A model generated the notes under the pieces. The model was given only the letters and a program-made list of their open reading frames with translations. It made no database searches and was not told where the DNA came from. From assembly GCF_013114545.1 (NCBI RefSeq), contig NZ_VTXI01000028.1, positions 1-49,045 of the forward strand: a stretch of DNA of 49,045 nucleotides, written 5' to 3'. Origin of the DNA: Vibrio sp. RE86 (lineage in GTDB: Bacteria > Pseudomonadota > Gammaproteobacteria > Enterobacterales > Vibrionaceae). A program made the translations under genes and the position numbers. Below are positions 8,056 through 17,370 of the stretch, in pieces. Each line of letters opens with the position of its first letter. Position 1 is the first letter of the stretch.

Positions 8056-9033
8056 TTATTTCGTTTCTGCACCAGAGGCATTATTCATGTACTGGAAGAA
8101 GTCACTCTTCGGATCCAATACAAGAATATCACTCTTGTTGCTGAACGATTTCTCGTACGCTTTCAGAGAACGCATAAAGCCGAAGAACTCAGGGTCTTTG
8201 TTGTAAGCATCCGAGTAAATCTTCGCAGATTTTGCGTCAGCTTCACCTCGAGTCACACGTGCAGTCTTATCCGCTTCCGCTAGAACTGTTGCCACTTCTA
8301 GGTCAGCTTGTGCACGGATAACTTCTGCTTTCTCACGACCTTGAGAACGGTGACGACGAGCAACAGACTCACGCTCAGCTCTCATACGACGATAGATAGA
8401 CTCGCTGATTTCATCAGGCAGGTTGATTTTCTTCATTCGGAAATCAACGATCTCAACACCTAAATCTTTCATCGCACTGTCTCTCGTGCCTAGTAGAACG
8501 TTTTCCATGATTTGGTCACGTTCACCATCGATCTCTAATGCTTCTAGCGCCGCTTCCGTTGTTACTTCTTCACTGTCTGCACTTTCTGGAAGCACATCTT
8601 GGTTACGTGGACCAGACACAATCTGTTTGATCTCACGAGAACCGATTTCAGAACGTAGCACGTCGGTCACTTTACGTTCCAATAGTGCTTCTGCTGTTAG
8701 CGCATTACCACCACCTGTTGTTAGGTAGTAGCGGCCGAAATCAGAGATACGCCATTTAACGTATGTATCGATAAGAACGTCTTTTTTCTCTGATGTTACG
8801 AAACGGTCAGAGCGTCCATCCATCGTTTGGATACGTGCATCGAGTGTTTTCACACGGTCGAACAGAGGCATCTTAAAGTGAAGGCCAGGTTCGTAAATCT
8901 TAGATACACCGTTGTCATCTAGGACACGACCGAATCGGATTACTAGACCTCGTTCACCCTCTTGAATAACGAAGACTGACATAAGCAGTAGAGCAATCGT
9001 TACGACTAATACAGGGATCATTAACTTACGCAT
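8056..9033 (-). CDS. hflC: HflC, modulator of FtsH protease
   Basis: HflC and HflK form a large periplasmic cage around the membrane protease FtsH and limit its activity. The 325-residue protein has one N-terminal membrane segment (about 4-22) and an SPFH/band 7 domain beginning GERGLVIRFGRVL, followed by a charged helical region (RAERESVARRHRSQGREKAE) characteristic of HflC. It starts 2 bases after hflK ends, so the pair is coupled. Confidence 0.97.
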   Translation of the reverse strand: MRKLMIPVLVVTIALLLMSVFVIQEGERGLVIRFGRVLDDNGVSKIYEPGLHFKMPLFDRVKTLDARIQTMDGRSDRFVTSEKKDVLIDTYVKWRISDFGRYYLTTGGGNALTAEALLERKVTDVLRSEIGSREIKQIVSGPRNQDVLPESADSEEVTTEAALEALEIDGERDQIMENVLLGTRDSAMKDLGVEIVDFRMKKINLPDEISESIYRRMRAERESVARRHRSQGREKAEVIRAQADLEVATVLAEADKTARVTRGEADAKSAKIYSDAYNKDPEFFGFMRSLKAYEKSFSNKSDILVLDPKSDFFQYMNNASGAETK

Positions 9034-9035
9034 TC

Positions 9036-10226
9036 TTAATATCTCCCTTGACGTGAACCAGTTGTACGAGATTGCGAATCTGACGTTGAGTCAGTTGACT
9101 GGGTTTCAAGCTCAATTTGGTCGTAAGCTGAAGAAGACTTCGTGCTACGTTTCGTTTGAGTTTGGCTTTCGCCAGTTAACTTATCGATTGGTAAATAAAG
9201 AAGGTTACCGCTCGACTCTGAATCAATCAGAACTTTCGATGTGTTGCTGTAAACTTCTTCCATCGTATCTAGGTACAGACGGTTACGAGTAACTTCTGGT
9301 GCAGCTTGGTACTCAGGTAGAAGCTTTTCAAACTGAGCCACTTGACCTAGCGCTTCGTTCACAACGCGCTCAGAGTAACCCAATGCTTCTTTCTTCAGAC
9401 GCTCAGCACGACCAGTCGCTTTAGGAAGAATGTCGTTACGGTAAGCTTCAGCTTCACGCTCAAAACGCTCTTCATCCTCACGAGCTGCGATAGCATCATC
9501 GAATGCATCTTTTACTTGCTCAGGTGGACGTGCAGACTGGAAGTTCACGTCTACAATCACAACACCCATGTCGTAGCTATCTACGATTTCGTTTAGTGTC
9601 TCTTGCGTGCTTTGACGGATTTGCTGACGACCAGTGGTCAGAATGCTATCCATCAGAGAGTCACCAATCACTGCACGTAGCGCAGAATCTGTCGCTTGGC
9701 GTAAGCTGTCGTCTGCGTTTGTGACGCGGAAAAGGTATTTATATGGGTCAGCCACTCGGTACTGAACGTCCATCGCAACCGTCACAACGTTTTCATCTTT
9801 AGTCAGCATTAGACCTGATGAACGCAGTGAGCGAATCGCCTGAACGTTAACGGCTTCATACTCATCAATAAAACGAGGACGCCAGTTAAGACCAGGATCG
9901 ACCACACGATCGTATTTACCAAGGCGTAGTACAACACCACGCTCAGCTTCACCGATAGTGTAAAAGCCAGCAAAGAACCAAATTGCTACTGCGATTGCTG
10001 CAATAACGCCTAAACCTAGTACGCTACCACCGCCGCCAATAGACGGTCCATTACCACCTTTGCCACCAAACTTTCCACCCAGTTTCTGACTCAGTTTATT
10101 AAACACTTCGTCCAAGTCTGGCGGTCCTTGATCACGGCCACCCTTGTTACCACGATTATTATTACCCCAAGGGTCATTATCGCGGCCATTGTTGCCGTTG
10201 TTATTACCAGGCTCATTCCACGCCAT
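9036..10226 (-). CDS. hflK: HflK, modulator of FtsH protease
   Basis: The partner of HflC. The 396-residue protein has an Asn/Gly-rich cytoplasmic N-terminus (MAWNEPGNNNGNNGRDNDPW), one membrane segment (about 72-90), an SPFH domain (GEAERGVVLRLGKYDRVVDPGLNWR) and a low-complexity Ser/Thr/Gln-rich C-terminal tail. Length and order match the family. It lies 45 bases downstream of hflX. Confidence 0.97.
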   Translation of the reverse strand: MAWNEPGNNNGNNGRDNDPWGNNNRGNKGGRDQGPPDLDEVFNKLSQKLGGKFGGKGGNGPSIGGGGSVLGLGVIAAIAVAIWFFAGFYTIGEAERGVVLRLGKYDRVVDPGLNWRPRFIDEYEAVNVQAIRSLRSSGLMLTKDENVVTVAMDVQYRVADPYKYLFRVTNADDSLRQATDSALRAVIGDSLMDSILTTGRQQIRQSTQETLNEIVDSYDMGVVIVDVNFQSARPPEQVKDAFDDAIAAREDEERFEREAEAYRNDILPKATGRAERLKKEALGYSERVVNEALGQVAQFEKLLPEYQAAPEVTRNRLYLDTMEEVYSNTSKVLIDSESSGNLLYLPIDKLTGESQTQTKRSTKSSSAYDQIELETQSTDSTSDSQSRTTGSRQGRY

Positions 10227-10271
10227 TAGAAAGCTCCATCATTTGATATGACGTTATACTCTAGCAGTCAT

Positions 10272-11561
10272 TTAAGTAACTATAAAGTCACGTAAATCTG
10301 CCTCTTCTCTTTTTTCAAGTCTAGACCAATCCACTTGTTGCATCCGAACATCAATCAACAAGTTACCCTCTTGGTCATATTCTTCTCGTTGAATACACTT
10401 CATCTTAAAGAATGTACTACGAAGTCTGCCTTGATGTTGTGGCGGAATTCGCATTTGGTGCTGAACCATCTGACTAGCCAAACGATCCGTCAGCGCATCA
10501 AATAAGAGCTCAATACCCTTACCTTCCATCGCTGAAACCCAAACCGTGTGAGGGACACCTTCGTCGTCTCTATCGATTCGAGGTTTTTGACCTTCGAGGT
10601 TATCGATCTTATTCATGACAACCAATGTCGGTATTTCATCCGCATCGATTTCAGCTAAGACATCATGAACAGCTTGAATATTCTCACGAAAACGCTCGTC
10701 ACTGGCATCAACAACATGTAACAAAATGTCAGCTTCTTGCGTCTCTTGAAGTGTTGCTTTAAACGCTGCAACCAAGTCGTGCGGTAGGTGACGAATGAAC
10801 CCCACCGTATCGGCCAATATCGCAGGACCAACATCCGCTAGATCGATCTTACGTAACGTAGGGTCCAATGTAGCAAACAGCTGATCTGCGGCGTATACAC
10901 CCGCTTCTGTAATTCGGTTAAATAGCGTTGATTTCCCTGCGTTAGTATAACCAACGAGAGAAACTGTCGGGATTTCCGCTCGACTTCTTGCACGGCGACC
11001 TTGTTCACGTTGCTTAGCTACTTTCTCTAAGCGACGTAATATCGTCTTAATACGTACACGCAATAAACGTCGGTCAGTTTCTAACTGAGTTTCACCTGGA
11101 CCACGTAAACCGATACCACCTTTCTGTCTTTCAAGGTGAGTCCAACCACGAATTAATCGAGTAGAGATATGGCGTAGCTGAGCAAGTTCAACTTGTAGCT
11201 TACCTTCGTGGGTACGGGCACGCTGAGCAAAGATGTCAAGGATAAGACCAGTACGATCTAAAACACGACACTTACACAACGCTTCGAGGTTACGTTCTTG
11301 GGCAGGAGAGAGGGCGTGATTAAAGATCACAATATCAGCTCCAGCTAATTGCACAGCCTGCGCAATTTCCTGAGCTTTACCCTCTCCGACATAGTATTTA
11401 GGGTGTGGTGACTGGCGACTTCCGGTTACAACTTGTAACGCAGATACGCCAGCAGAAGAGACCAGCATCTCAAACTCGCTGAGATCTTCCCACTCCCCTT
11501 CTTGCGTGAAGTTGATATGAACAAGTACGGCTCGCTCACCGGCTTCATAACGGTCAAACAA
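10272..11561 (-). CDS. hflX: Ribosome-associated GTPase HflX
   Basis: HflX binds the 50S subunit and splits stalled or heat-damaged ribosomes. The 429-residue protein has the HflX N-terminal domain (TGSRQSPHPKYYVGEGKAQE), a glycine-rich linker (GGIGLRGPGETQLETDRR), and G1 GYTNAGKST, G3 DTVGF and G4 NKID motifs. The start is a TTG: it is placed by a strong AAGGAG eight bases upstream and by the conserved N-terminus MFDRYEAGE. hfq lies 42 bases upstream in the same operon. Confidence 0.97.
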   Translation of the reverse strand: MFDRYEAGERAVLVHINFTQEGEWEDLSEFEMLVSSAGVSALQVVTGSRQSPHPKYYVGEGKAQEIAQAVQLAGADIVIFNHALSPAQERNLEALCKCRVLDRTGLILDIFAQRARTHEGKLQVELAQLRHISTRLIRGWTHLERQKGGIGLRGPGETQLETDRRLLRVRIKTILRRLEKVAKQREQGRRARSRAEIPTVSLVGYTNAGKSTLFNRITEAGVYAADQLFATLDPTLRKIDLADVGPAILADTVGFIRHLPHDLVAAFKATLQETQEADILLHVVDASDERFRENIQAVHDVLAEIDADEIPTLVVMNKIDNLEGQKPRIDRDDEGVPHTVWVSAMEGKGIELLFDALTDRLASQMVQHQMRIPPQHQGRLRSTFFKMKCIQREEYDQEGNLLIDVRMQQVDWSRLEKREEADLRDFIVT

Positions 11562-11603
11562 GCAATCAACTCCTTAAAATATGTCTCGGTAATTCAGAGA
11601 TAA

Positions 11604-11864
11604 TTAATCTTCTGATTTTTCTGGACGATCACCTTGTGGACGATCACCGCTGTGGTGGCTCACTGGACGAGCAGGAACTACCGTAGAAATAGCGTGCTTG
11701 TATACCATTTGGTTAACAGTATTTTTCAGCAAGATTACGAATTGATCAAATGACTCGATCTGACCTTGCAGTTTAATTCCGTTTACAAGGTAGATTGACA
11801 CTGGAATACGTTCGCGACGTAATGCATTTAAGAATGGGTCTTGTAGAGATTGCCCCTTAGCCAT
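11604..11864 (-). CDS. hfq: RNA chaperone Hfq
   Basis: Hfq is the hexameric Sm-like protein that pairs small RNAs with mRNAs. The 86-residue protein has the Sm1 core (SLQDPFLNALRRERIPVSIYLVNGIKLQGQIESFD) and the Sm2 motif YKHAISTVVP, then a short disordered tail. Its own Hfq-type small RNA clients may include the candidate at 34.4 kb in this window. It lies between miaA and hflX, as in most gammaproteobacteria. Confidence 0.98.
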   Translation of the reverse strand: MAKGQSLQDPFLNALRRERIPVSIYLVNGIKLQGQIESFDQFVILLKNTVNQMVYKHAISTVVPARPVSHHSGDRPQGDRPEKSED

Positions 11865-12051
11865 TTTTATTTTCCTTATTTTGTAATTTTGTTTTAGTTA
11901 TTTAGCTAGTGGTGCGCTGCAGATAAATGCGGCCTTTGCTCTGAGCTAAACGAATAAAATAACACCCTGTTGTTACTTGTTATGACGACTTTGGATCGAA
12001 ATTTCAAGTAACAGATCCTTTACAGGGTACATTCACGCAAAAGCGATCACA
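11865..12051 (-). promoter_or_regulatory. hfq upstream region
   Basis: On the minus strand a TATAAT sits right at the miaA stop (12051-12056), without a good -35. Further down there is CTTGAAA, a good sigma-32 -35, but only a poor -10 follows it. In E. coli hfq has several promoters including heat-shock ones. Here I can only mark the region as the likely location of hfq promoters. AAGGAAAAT just upstream of hfq is its ribosome binding site. Confidence 0.4.
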
Positions 12052-13002
12052 TTATACACAGCTAAAACCTTCAGATGCTATGGCATTTGAAACAGTTTCT
12101 AACGCTTCGTCAATGTTCTCACTATCTAACCAAGTTAAATCATCCCAGCTGCGTAACCAGGTAATTTGTCGCTTGGCCAATTGACGGGTTGCACAGACGC
12201 CTTTAAACATAGCTTCATCTAACGTGCAGTTCCCATCCAAATAGTCCCACATCTGCCTATATCCTACGCAACGAATCGATGGAAGATCTGGATGAAGATC
12301 ATCACGAGCGTACAAAGCACGCATCTCTTCTTCAAAGCCAGCATCTATCATCTTGTCAAAGCGCAGCTCAATACGGCGATGGAGCTCGGCCCTTTCCTTG
12401 GGAGCTATTGCAAACTGTTTAACTCTAAACGGCAGGCTGTCACCTTTGGTTTGAGTTAACTCAGTTAGAGTTTTACCCGAAATTCGATAAACTTCCAATG
12501 CCCTAGACAATCTTTGTGGATCATTAGGGTGGATTCGCTCTGCCGAAACAGGGTCGATCTTTTTCAGTTCATCGTGAAGCTTATCCCAACCTAAGGTCAA
12601 TGCTTCTTGTTCGATCTGTTGTCGAATTTCAGGGTTTGCAGCAGGAAGTGGTGATAAACCTTCCAGCAATGCCTTGTAATAGAGCATGGTTCCACCCACT
12701 AGCAACGGGATCTTGCCTTGCTCTACGATCTTGTCCATTTCAATCAGCGCATCGCGACGAAAATCTGCCGCCGAGTACGCTTCAGTTGGATCTAAAATAT
12801 CGATCAAACGATGTGGTGCTTGCGCTTGCTCATCAGCATCTGGCTTCGCGGTACCGATATCCATCCCTTTGTAGATCAACGCTGAATCTACAGAGATGAT
12901 CTCAACCGGGAATTTCTTTCGTAAACGAATCGCAAGGTCTGTCTTGCCTGATGCGGTTGGCCCCATTAAAAACAGAGCCAAAGGTAATTCTTTGTTTTTC
13001 AT
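12052..13002 (-). CDS. miaA: tRNA dimethylallyltransferase
   Basis: MiaA adds the isopentenyl group from dimethylallyl diphosphate to A37 of tRNAs that read U-starting codons. The 316-residue protein has the P-loop GPTASGKTDLAI at residues 14-25, SVDSALIYKGMDIGTAKP, and the tRNA-binding RCVGYRQMWDYL. It overlaps mutL by 4 bases (ATGA), so the two are translationally coupled. Confidence 0.97.
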   Translation of the reverse strand: MKNKELPLALFLMGPTASGKTDLAIRLRKKFPVEIISVDSALIYKGMDIGTAKPDADEQAQAPHRLIDILDPTEAYSAADFRRDALIEMDKIVEQGKIPLLVGGTMLYYKALLEGLSPLPAANPEIRQQIEQEALTLGWDKLHDELKKIDPVSAERIHPNDPQRLSRALEVYRISGKTLTELTQTKGDSLPFRVKQFAIAPKERAELHRRIELRFDKMIDAGFEEEMRALYARDDLHPDLPSIRCVGYRQMWDYLDGNCTLDEAMFKGVCATRQLAKRQITWLRSWDDLTWLDSENIDEALETVSNAIASEGFSCV

Positions 13003-14963
13003 AATTCTAAAGCTGCAATCGTTGCCGAAAAATCTACGGGTCTTACGAATGTCGAATCCCCTAATGGGAGGTTACCCTGCCAAAGCTGCTCGATATCAGC
13101 GATGATTTGAATCGCTTCCGACAAAGTGTAGTCGCTTTTCACTTGCGTGATCTGATCGCTCAACCAATTCGCGATCTGTGTATGATCAATAGCTTGGTGG
13201 GTCGACATCGTCAAAGCGGCGTAAGATAGCAGATCTGGAATCACTTGTTGTAAGTTTTGTTGTCTCAAAGGCTGCGGAACCCCCATCACCATTAACGCTT
13301 TACTACCGCGTGTTTTTAGTTCAATTCCAAATTGCTTTAATGTTGCTTCAAGCTGCGTTGCAATATCGAGCAACTCTTGATCCAGTTTAAGCGACAGTGG
13401 CACCAGCAGGGGCTGACTTTTTAGATTTCCTTGTTGAGTGGCTAATTGACCATTCACTCTCAGCCACTCCGCTTTCGCTAAGCTCACAAGACAAACACCT
13501 GACTTGTTGCCCATCACCACATAGCGTCCATTCGTTACACTAACAGCCTTACCCAAGCTTTCGACCACTTGATGTTCTACAGGTTCAGTTGTTTTTTGCT
13601 TTGCCGCCTCTGGCTGAGGCTCTACCTGGTAATCTGGCGTTTTAAGTAGCTCTTGGTACGCCTTAACTTCCTGACGGCTAGGTGCTGGTTCACTATAACG
13701 TTCAGTGACCCTTGGTTTAGATGCGGGTTTGGATTCATTCCACTCATGACGAGGCTTAGCTTCTTGGATTTGCTCTCGACTCTGTTGATAGTCAGCTTTT
13801 CCTGGGTAAGACGGCACTGACTCAATCGCTTGAAATTCTTGTGTAGATAATGGAGTTGCTGGCTTTGGCTGCTCAGCGACACTAACAGATTGCGTAGGCT
13901 CAACCTCTGATGACGGCGATTCGACATGAAATGCCGATGCTGTCTGTTCCGGTTTTTCAATGTGAGCGCTTTGCGCTAAGGCATCACTCAGCGCCTGATA
14001 AATGAAATCGTGGACCAGTCGAGACTGATGAAAGCGAACTTCATGTTTAGCTGGATGCACATTGACATCCACTTGGTGAGGGTCAAGTTCGATGAAGAGA
14101 ACGTAGGTCGCAAATTGATCTGGGCGCAAGCTTGTTTCATAGCTTTGACGAATGGCATGATTGATCAGCTTATCACGCATCATACGACCATTAACGTAAC
14201 AGTATTGAAGATCGCTTTGTTGGCGAGCACCTTCGGGCATAGTTATCCAACCGTGCAACTTTAAGCCTTGGTGCTCAAGCTCAATTTTGAGCATGTTACG
14301 CACAAACGCATTGCCACATACCGCAGCGATACGCTTCTCTTCCTGCGCCGGTGTTTTTGCGGCGCGGTACTGTTTGACAAGCTTACCGTTGTGTCGAAGG
14401 TTTATCGTGACATCAAATCGGCTTAGCGCAATACGCTTTAAGAGCTCATCAATATGAGTAAATTCCGTCTTCTCTGTTCTCAGGAATTTACGACGCGCAG
14501 GAGTATTGAAAAACAGATCCAATACTTCAACTGTGGTGCCAATTGGATGGGCTGCAGGTTGAAGTTTAACCTGCATATCACGCCCTTCACTATAAGCCGA
14601 CCAAGCTTGCTCTTGAGTCGCTGGACGAGAAGTCATAGTGAGTCGCGCAACAGAACTGATACTCGCTAGCGCCTCACCACGGAAACCTAAGCTAATGATC
14701 GCTTCGAGGTCATCCAGAGTGTGAATCTTTGATGTCGCATGACGACTCAGCGCCAAGCCCAATTCATCTTTGACGATCCCTTTTCCGTTATCTCGTACAC
14801 GGATCAGTTTGGCGCCGCCCTTCTCAATATCAATATCGATTCGAGTAGCACCAGAGTCTAAGCTGTTTTCTACCAGCTCTTTTACAACAGAAGCCGGTCT
14901 TTCGACCACTTCACCTGCTGCGATTTGGTTTGCGAGTCGAGCGGGAAGAATCTTGATCGTCAT
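12999..14963 (-). CDS. mutL: DNA mismatch repair protein MutL
   Basis: MutL links mismatch recognition by MutS to the MutH nick and UvrD unwinding. The 654-residue protein has the GHKL ATPase motifs (ELVENSLDSGAT, RDNGKGI, GFRGEALASISSVA), a long variable linker (about 340-460, rich in Pro, Glu, Ser, Gln) and a C-terminal dimerisation domain. I see no DQHA-type endonuclease motif, as expected in a lineage that uses MutH. It lies 15 bases after amiB. Confidence 0.97.
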   Translation of the reverse strand: MTIKILPARLANQIAAGEVVERPASVVKELVENSLDSGATRIDIDIEKGGAKLIRVRDNGKGIVKDELGLALSRHATSKIHTLDDLEAIISLGFRGEALASISSVARLTMTSRPATQEQAWSAYSEGRDMQVKLQPAAHPIGTTVEVLDLFFNTPARRKFLRTEKTEFTHIDELLKRIALSRFDVTINLRHNGKLVKQYRAAKTPAQEEKRIAAVCGNAFVRNMLKIELEHQGLKLHGWITMPEGARQQSDLQYCYVNGRMMRDKLINHAIRQSYETSLRPDQFATYVLFIELDPHQVDVNVHPAKHEVRFHQSRLVHDFIYQALSDALAQSAHIEKPEQTASAFHVESPSSEVEPTQSVSVAEQPKPATPLSTQEFQAIESVPSYPGKADYQQSREQIQEAKPRHEWNESKPASKPRVTERYSEPAPSRQEVKAYQELLKTPDYQVEPQPEAAKQKTTEPVEHQVVESLGKAVSVTNGRYVVMGNKSGVCLVSLAKAEWLRVNGQLATQQGNLKSQPLLVPLSLKLDQELLDIATQLEATLKQFGIELKTRGSKALMVMGVPQPLRQQNLQQVIPDLLSYAALTMSTHQAIDHTQIANWLSDQITQVKSDYTLSEAIQIIADIEQLWQGNLPLGDSTFVRPVDFSATIAALEL

Positions 14964-14978
14964 ATCAACGTTTCACTA

Positions 14979-16703
14979 TTAGTTGTGCGGAATGATCAAT
15001 ACTTGGCCTACTGCCAATTGATCAGAACGTAAGTTGTTCGCTTTGCGGATACCACTCACACTCACGCCGTACTTACTTGCGATCTTACCTAGGAACTCAC
15101 CGCGCTTCACCGTGTGTTTGCGTAGTGGCTGATCCTTCATGCTCACAGTAATTTTTAGCTTCTGCCCTAGCTTCAACGTATCAGACTTGAGATTATTTTC
15201 TCGCTTAACCGCTGCGACCGACACTTTGTATTTAGCAGCAATCTTACCTAAGTATTCTCCACGTTGAACAACGTGTGTCAGTGTCTTAGTCTCTACAGGG
15301 TTCGTCACTTTAGGAACAGTTACCCCTTGCTTAGAGCCTGGAATAGTTAACACTTGGCCAATAGCAAGACTGCTGCTTTTCAGCTTGTTCGTCTGCATAA
15401 TCGCTTTGGTTGATGTGCCATACTTTTTAGCAATCACTGAGAGCGATTCGCCACGAGCAACCTTGTGTTTTATGCTCTTGCCGCGATTAGCAAATAAGGT
15501 TCCTTCAGGCGGGTTTTCCTCGAAGTATTGAACAACAGCTTTGGTGACAGAGCGTGCCAATTTATCTTGGTGACTACGTTGAAAGAGCAGCCGTTCTTCC
15601 GTTGGGTTGGTGATAAATCCAGTCTCAACGAGAACAGAAGGAATATCCGGTGACTTCAGAACAGCTAGACTCGCGTTCACAGGCTCTTTCTTATGTAAGT
15701 GAATACCTGCTCGCGTCATCTCTTTTAGAATCTTAGTCGCTGCTTTGTAACCCTCTTTTTGAGAGTGGCTAAATTGCAAGTCCAACAAAGTCTGGCTTAC
15801 ATTTCTATCATTAGAGTTCTTTGCCAGTACATCACCCGCGCCACCTAAAAGCTGTGACTGCTGCTCGTGGTTCTCAACCCAGCGAGCAATTTCTGAGTTC
15901 GCACGACGTGTGTTCAAGACAAAGACGGAACCACCTCTTGGCTGAGGCGTACGAAAGCCATCAGCATGAATAGAGATTAAGAAGTGTGCTTTGTTTTTAC
16001 GGGCGATTTCAGAACGCTTGTTGAGATTGACAAAATAATCACCACCTCGTGTCAGCACGGCCTTCATACCTGGTACAGCATTAATCTGCGCGGCAATTTT
16101 CTTGGAAATAGCTAGCGTGGCGTGCTTTTCATATTTTTTAGACGGGCCAATTGAACCAGGGTCTTCGCCACCATGACCGGCATCAATCGCAACGACGATA
16201 TCTGCACTTCCCGAAAGCTGAGAAGCATCGCGACTTACAGAAGTCTTACTGCTAGTCGGTTGAGAGGCAGGTGTCGATGAAGTTGTAGAGCCATGAGGCA
16301 TATCAATGACGAGTCGATGACCGTATTGACCACCCGGTGTTGGCGCTAGCTTGAACAACTGAGGCGTGACTTTTGTCTTGAGTTCAAACACCAAGCGATA
16401 AGTTCCCTTACTTGGTGGCGAGCTTTTTCGAATTTTTTTCAAGACTGGGCTATCAGAAACCGAAATCGGTAGCTTAGTGCTCAAAGAGGTCTGTTTTAAG
16501 TCTACGACCAAACGAAAAGGGCTAGAAAGCGTAAAATAGCTGTAATCAGCCTCTGACGATAGGTCAATTACGACTCGTGTTTCGTCAGGAGAAGGCCAAA
16601 CGCGAATTCCCTCTAAAGCATTCGCGAAGGCATAATTGGATAGTAAGGCAAGAGCAAAGAGAAATGGAGCGAAAGTAGCTCTTAATAATCGACTGTTCAA
16701 CAT
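14979..16703 (-). CDS. amiB: N-acetylmuramoyl-L-alanine amidase AmiB with three LysM repeats
   Basis: This periplasmic amidase cuts peptide stems from peptidoglycan during septum splitting. I choose the ATG at 16703 (574 residues) because MLNSRLLRATFAPFLFALALL is a normal signal peptide; an ATG at 16730 is possible. Order: signal, AMIN domain (about 30-130), Amidase_3 with zinc ligands in DAGHGGEDPGS, KYEKHATL, HADGF and VETGFITN, then three LysM modules. E. coli AmiB is shorter and, as I recall, lacks LysM. Its activator EnvC is also in this window (30.2 kb). Confidence 0.95.
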   Translation of the reverse strand: MLNSRLLRATFAPFLFALALLSNYAFANALEGIRVWPSPDETRVVIDLSSEADYSYFTLSSPFRLVVDLKQTSLSTKLPISVSDSPVLKKIRKSSPPSKGTYRLVFELKTKVTPQLFKLAPTPGGQYGHRLVIDMPHGSTTSSTPASQPTSSKTSVSRDASQLSGSADIVVAIDAGHGGEDPGSIGPSKKYEKHATLAISKKIAAQINAVPGMKAVLTRGGDYFVNLNKRSEIARKNKAHFLISIHADGFRTPQPRGGSVFVLNTRRANSEIARWVENHEQQSQLLGGAGDVLAKNSNDRNVSQTLLDLQFSHSQKEGYKAATKILKEMTRAGIHLHKKEPVNASLAVLKSPDIPSVLVETGFITNPTEERLLFQRSHQDKLARSVTKAVVQYFEENPPEGTLFANRGKSIKHKVARGESLSVIAKKYGTSTKAIMQTNKLKSSSLAIGQVLTIPGSKQGVTVPKVTNPVETKTLTHVVQRGEYLGKIAAKYKVSVAAVKRENNLKSDTLKLGQKLKITVSMKDQPLRKHTVKRGEFLGKIASKYGVSVSGIRKANNLRSDQLAVGQVLIIPHN

Positions 16704-17161
16704 AACTCCAACTGTTCTAATAATTGACATCCATATTGATTATTTGCAGTCAGTTCAACCACACGCGCTTCACCGTTGTAACGGATATCAATATCCAAAT
16801 CGGCTTCAGGTAGCATGCCATAGCCTTTCTCAGGCCACTCAACTAAGCAGATTGCATCAGGAGTAAAATAATCACGAATCCCCATAAATTCCAACTCTTC
16901 TGGGTCCGCTAAACGATAAAGATCAAAGTGATATACCTGCCACGCATCCAATTGGTACGGTTCAACCAAAGTGTAAGTTGGACTTTTCACGTTTCCTTGG
17001 TGGCCCAATGCTCTTACAAAGCCTCGGCTAAAGGTGGTTTTACCTGCACCAAGATCACCATGAAGATAGATCGTTGTCTGTTGCGAACAAAGCTTAGCTA
17101 ATGAGGTCCCCAGTTGAATAGTTGCTTGTTCATCTTTTAGGGCAAATTGTTTTGTGCTCAT
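16697..17161 (-). CDS. tsaE: tRNA threonylcarbamoyladenosine biosynthesis ATPase TsaE
   Basis: TsaE powers the TsaBDE complex that makes t6A37 on ANN-reading tRNAs. The 154-residue protein has the Walker A motif HGDLGAGKTTFSRG (about residues 34-47) and the family motif SPTYTLVEPY, and FDLYRLADPEELEFMG. Its end overlaps the start of amiB by 7 bases. It is the first gene of the tsaE-amiB-mutL-miaA-hfq-hflXKC run. I see no nnr (yjeF) gene upstream, where E. coli has one. Confidence 0.96.
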   Translation of the reverse strand: MSTKQFALKDEQATIQLGTSLAKLCSQQTTIYLHGDLGAGKTTFSRGFVRALGHQGNVKSPTYTLVEPYQLDAWQVYHFDLYRLADPEELEFMGIRDYFTPDAICLVEWPEKGYGMLPEADLDIDIRYNGEARVVELTANNQYGCQLLEQLELC

Positions 17162-17370
17162 GGGGGATTATCTCTAAAGGGTCTAGCCTGAAGGCCACAT
17201 AAAAATCAAAAGAACAGGAATAGTAAACTGGGTTGGAATTAGGAGACAAGAGATCTTGTGTAAGTAAAACGAAAAATCAGCGATTTCTTGCCATTTTTCC
17301 TTTTTTATTGGCTAGATCAGGCCTATAAGATCCGTTAAGATCCTGCCCCCTTTACCTGAGGTGCGTCTGC

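Noticed and set aside
11865..12051. A sigma-32 heat-shock promoter for hfq
   Set aside because: CTTGAAA is a good -35 but the sequence 14 bases on (CGTCATA) is a poor -10; left as a note in the region entry rather than called.
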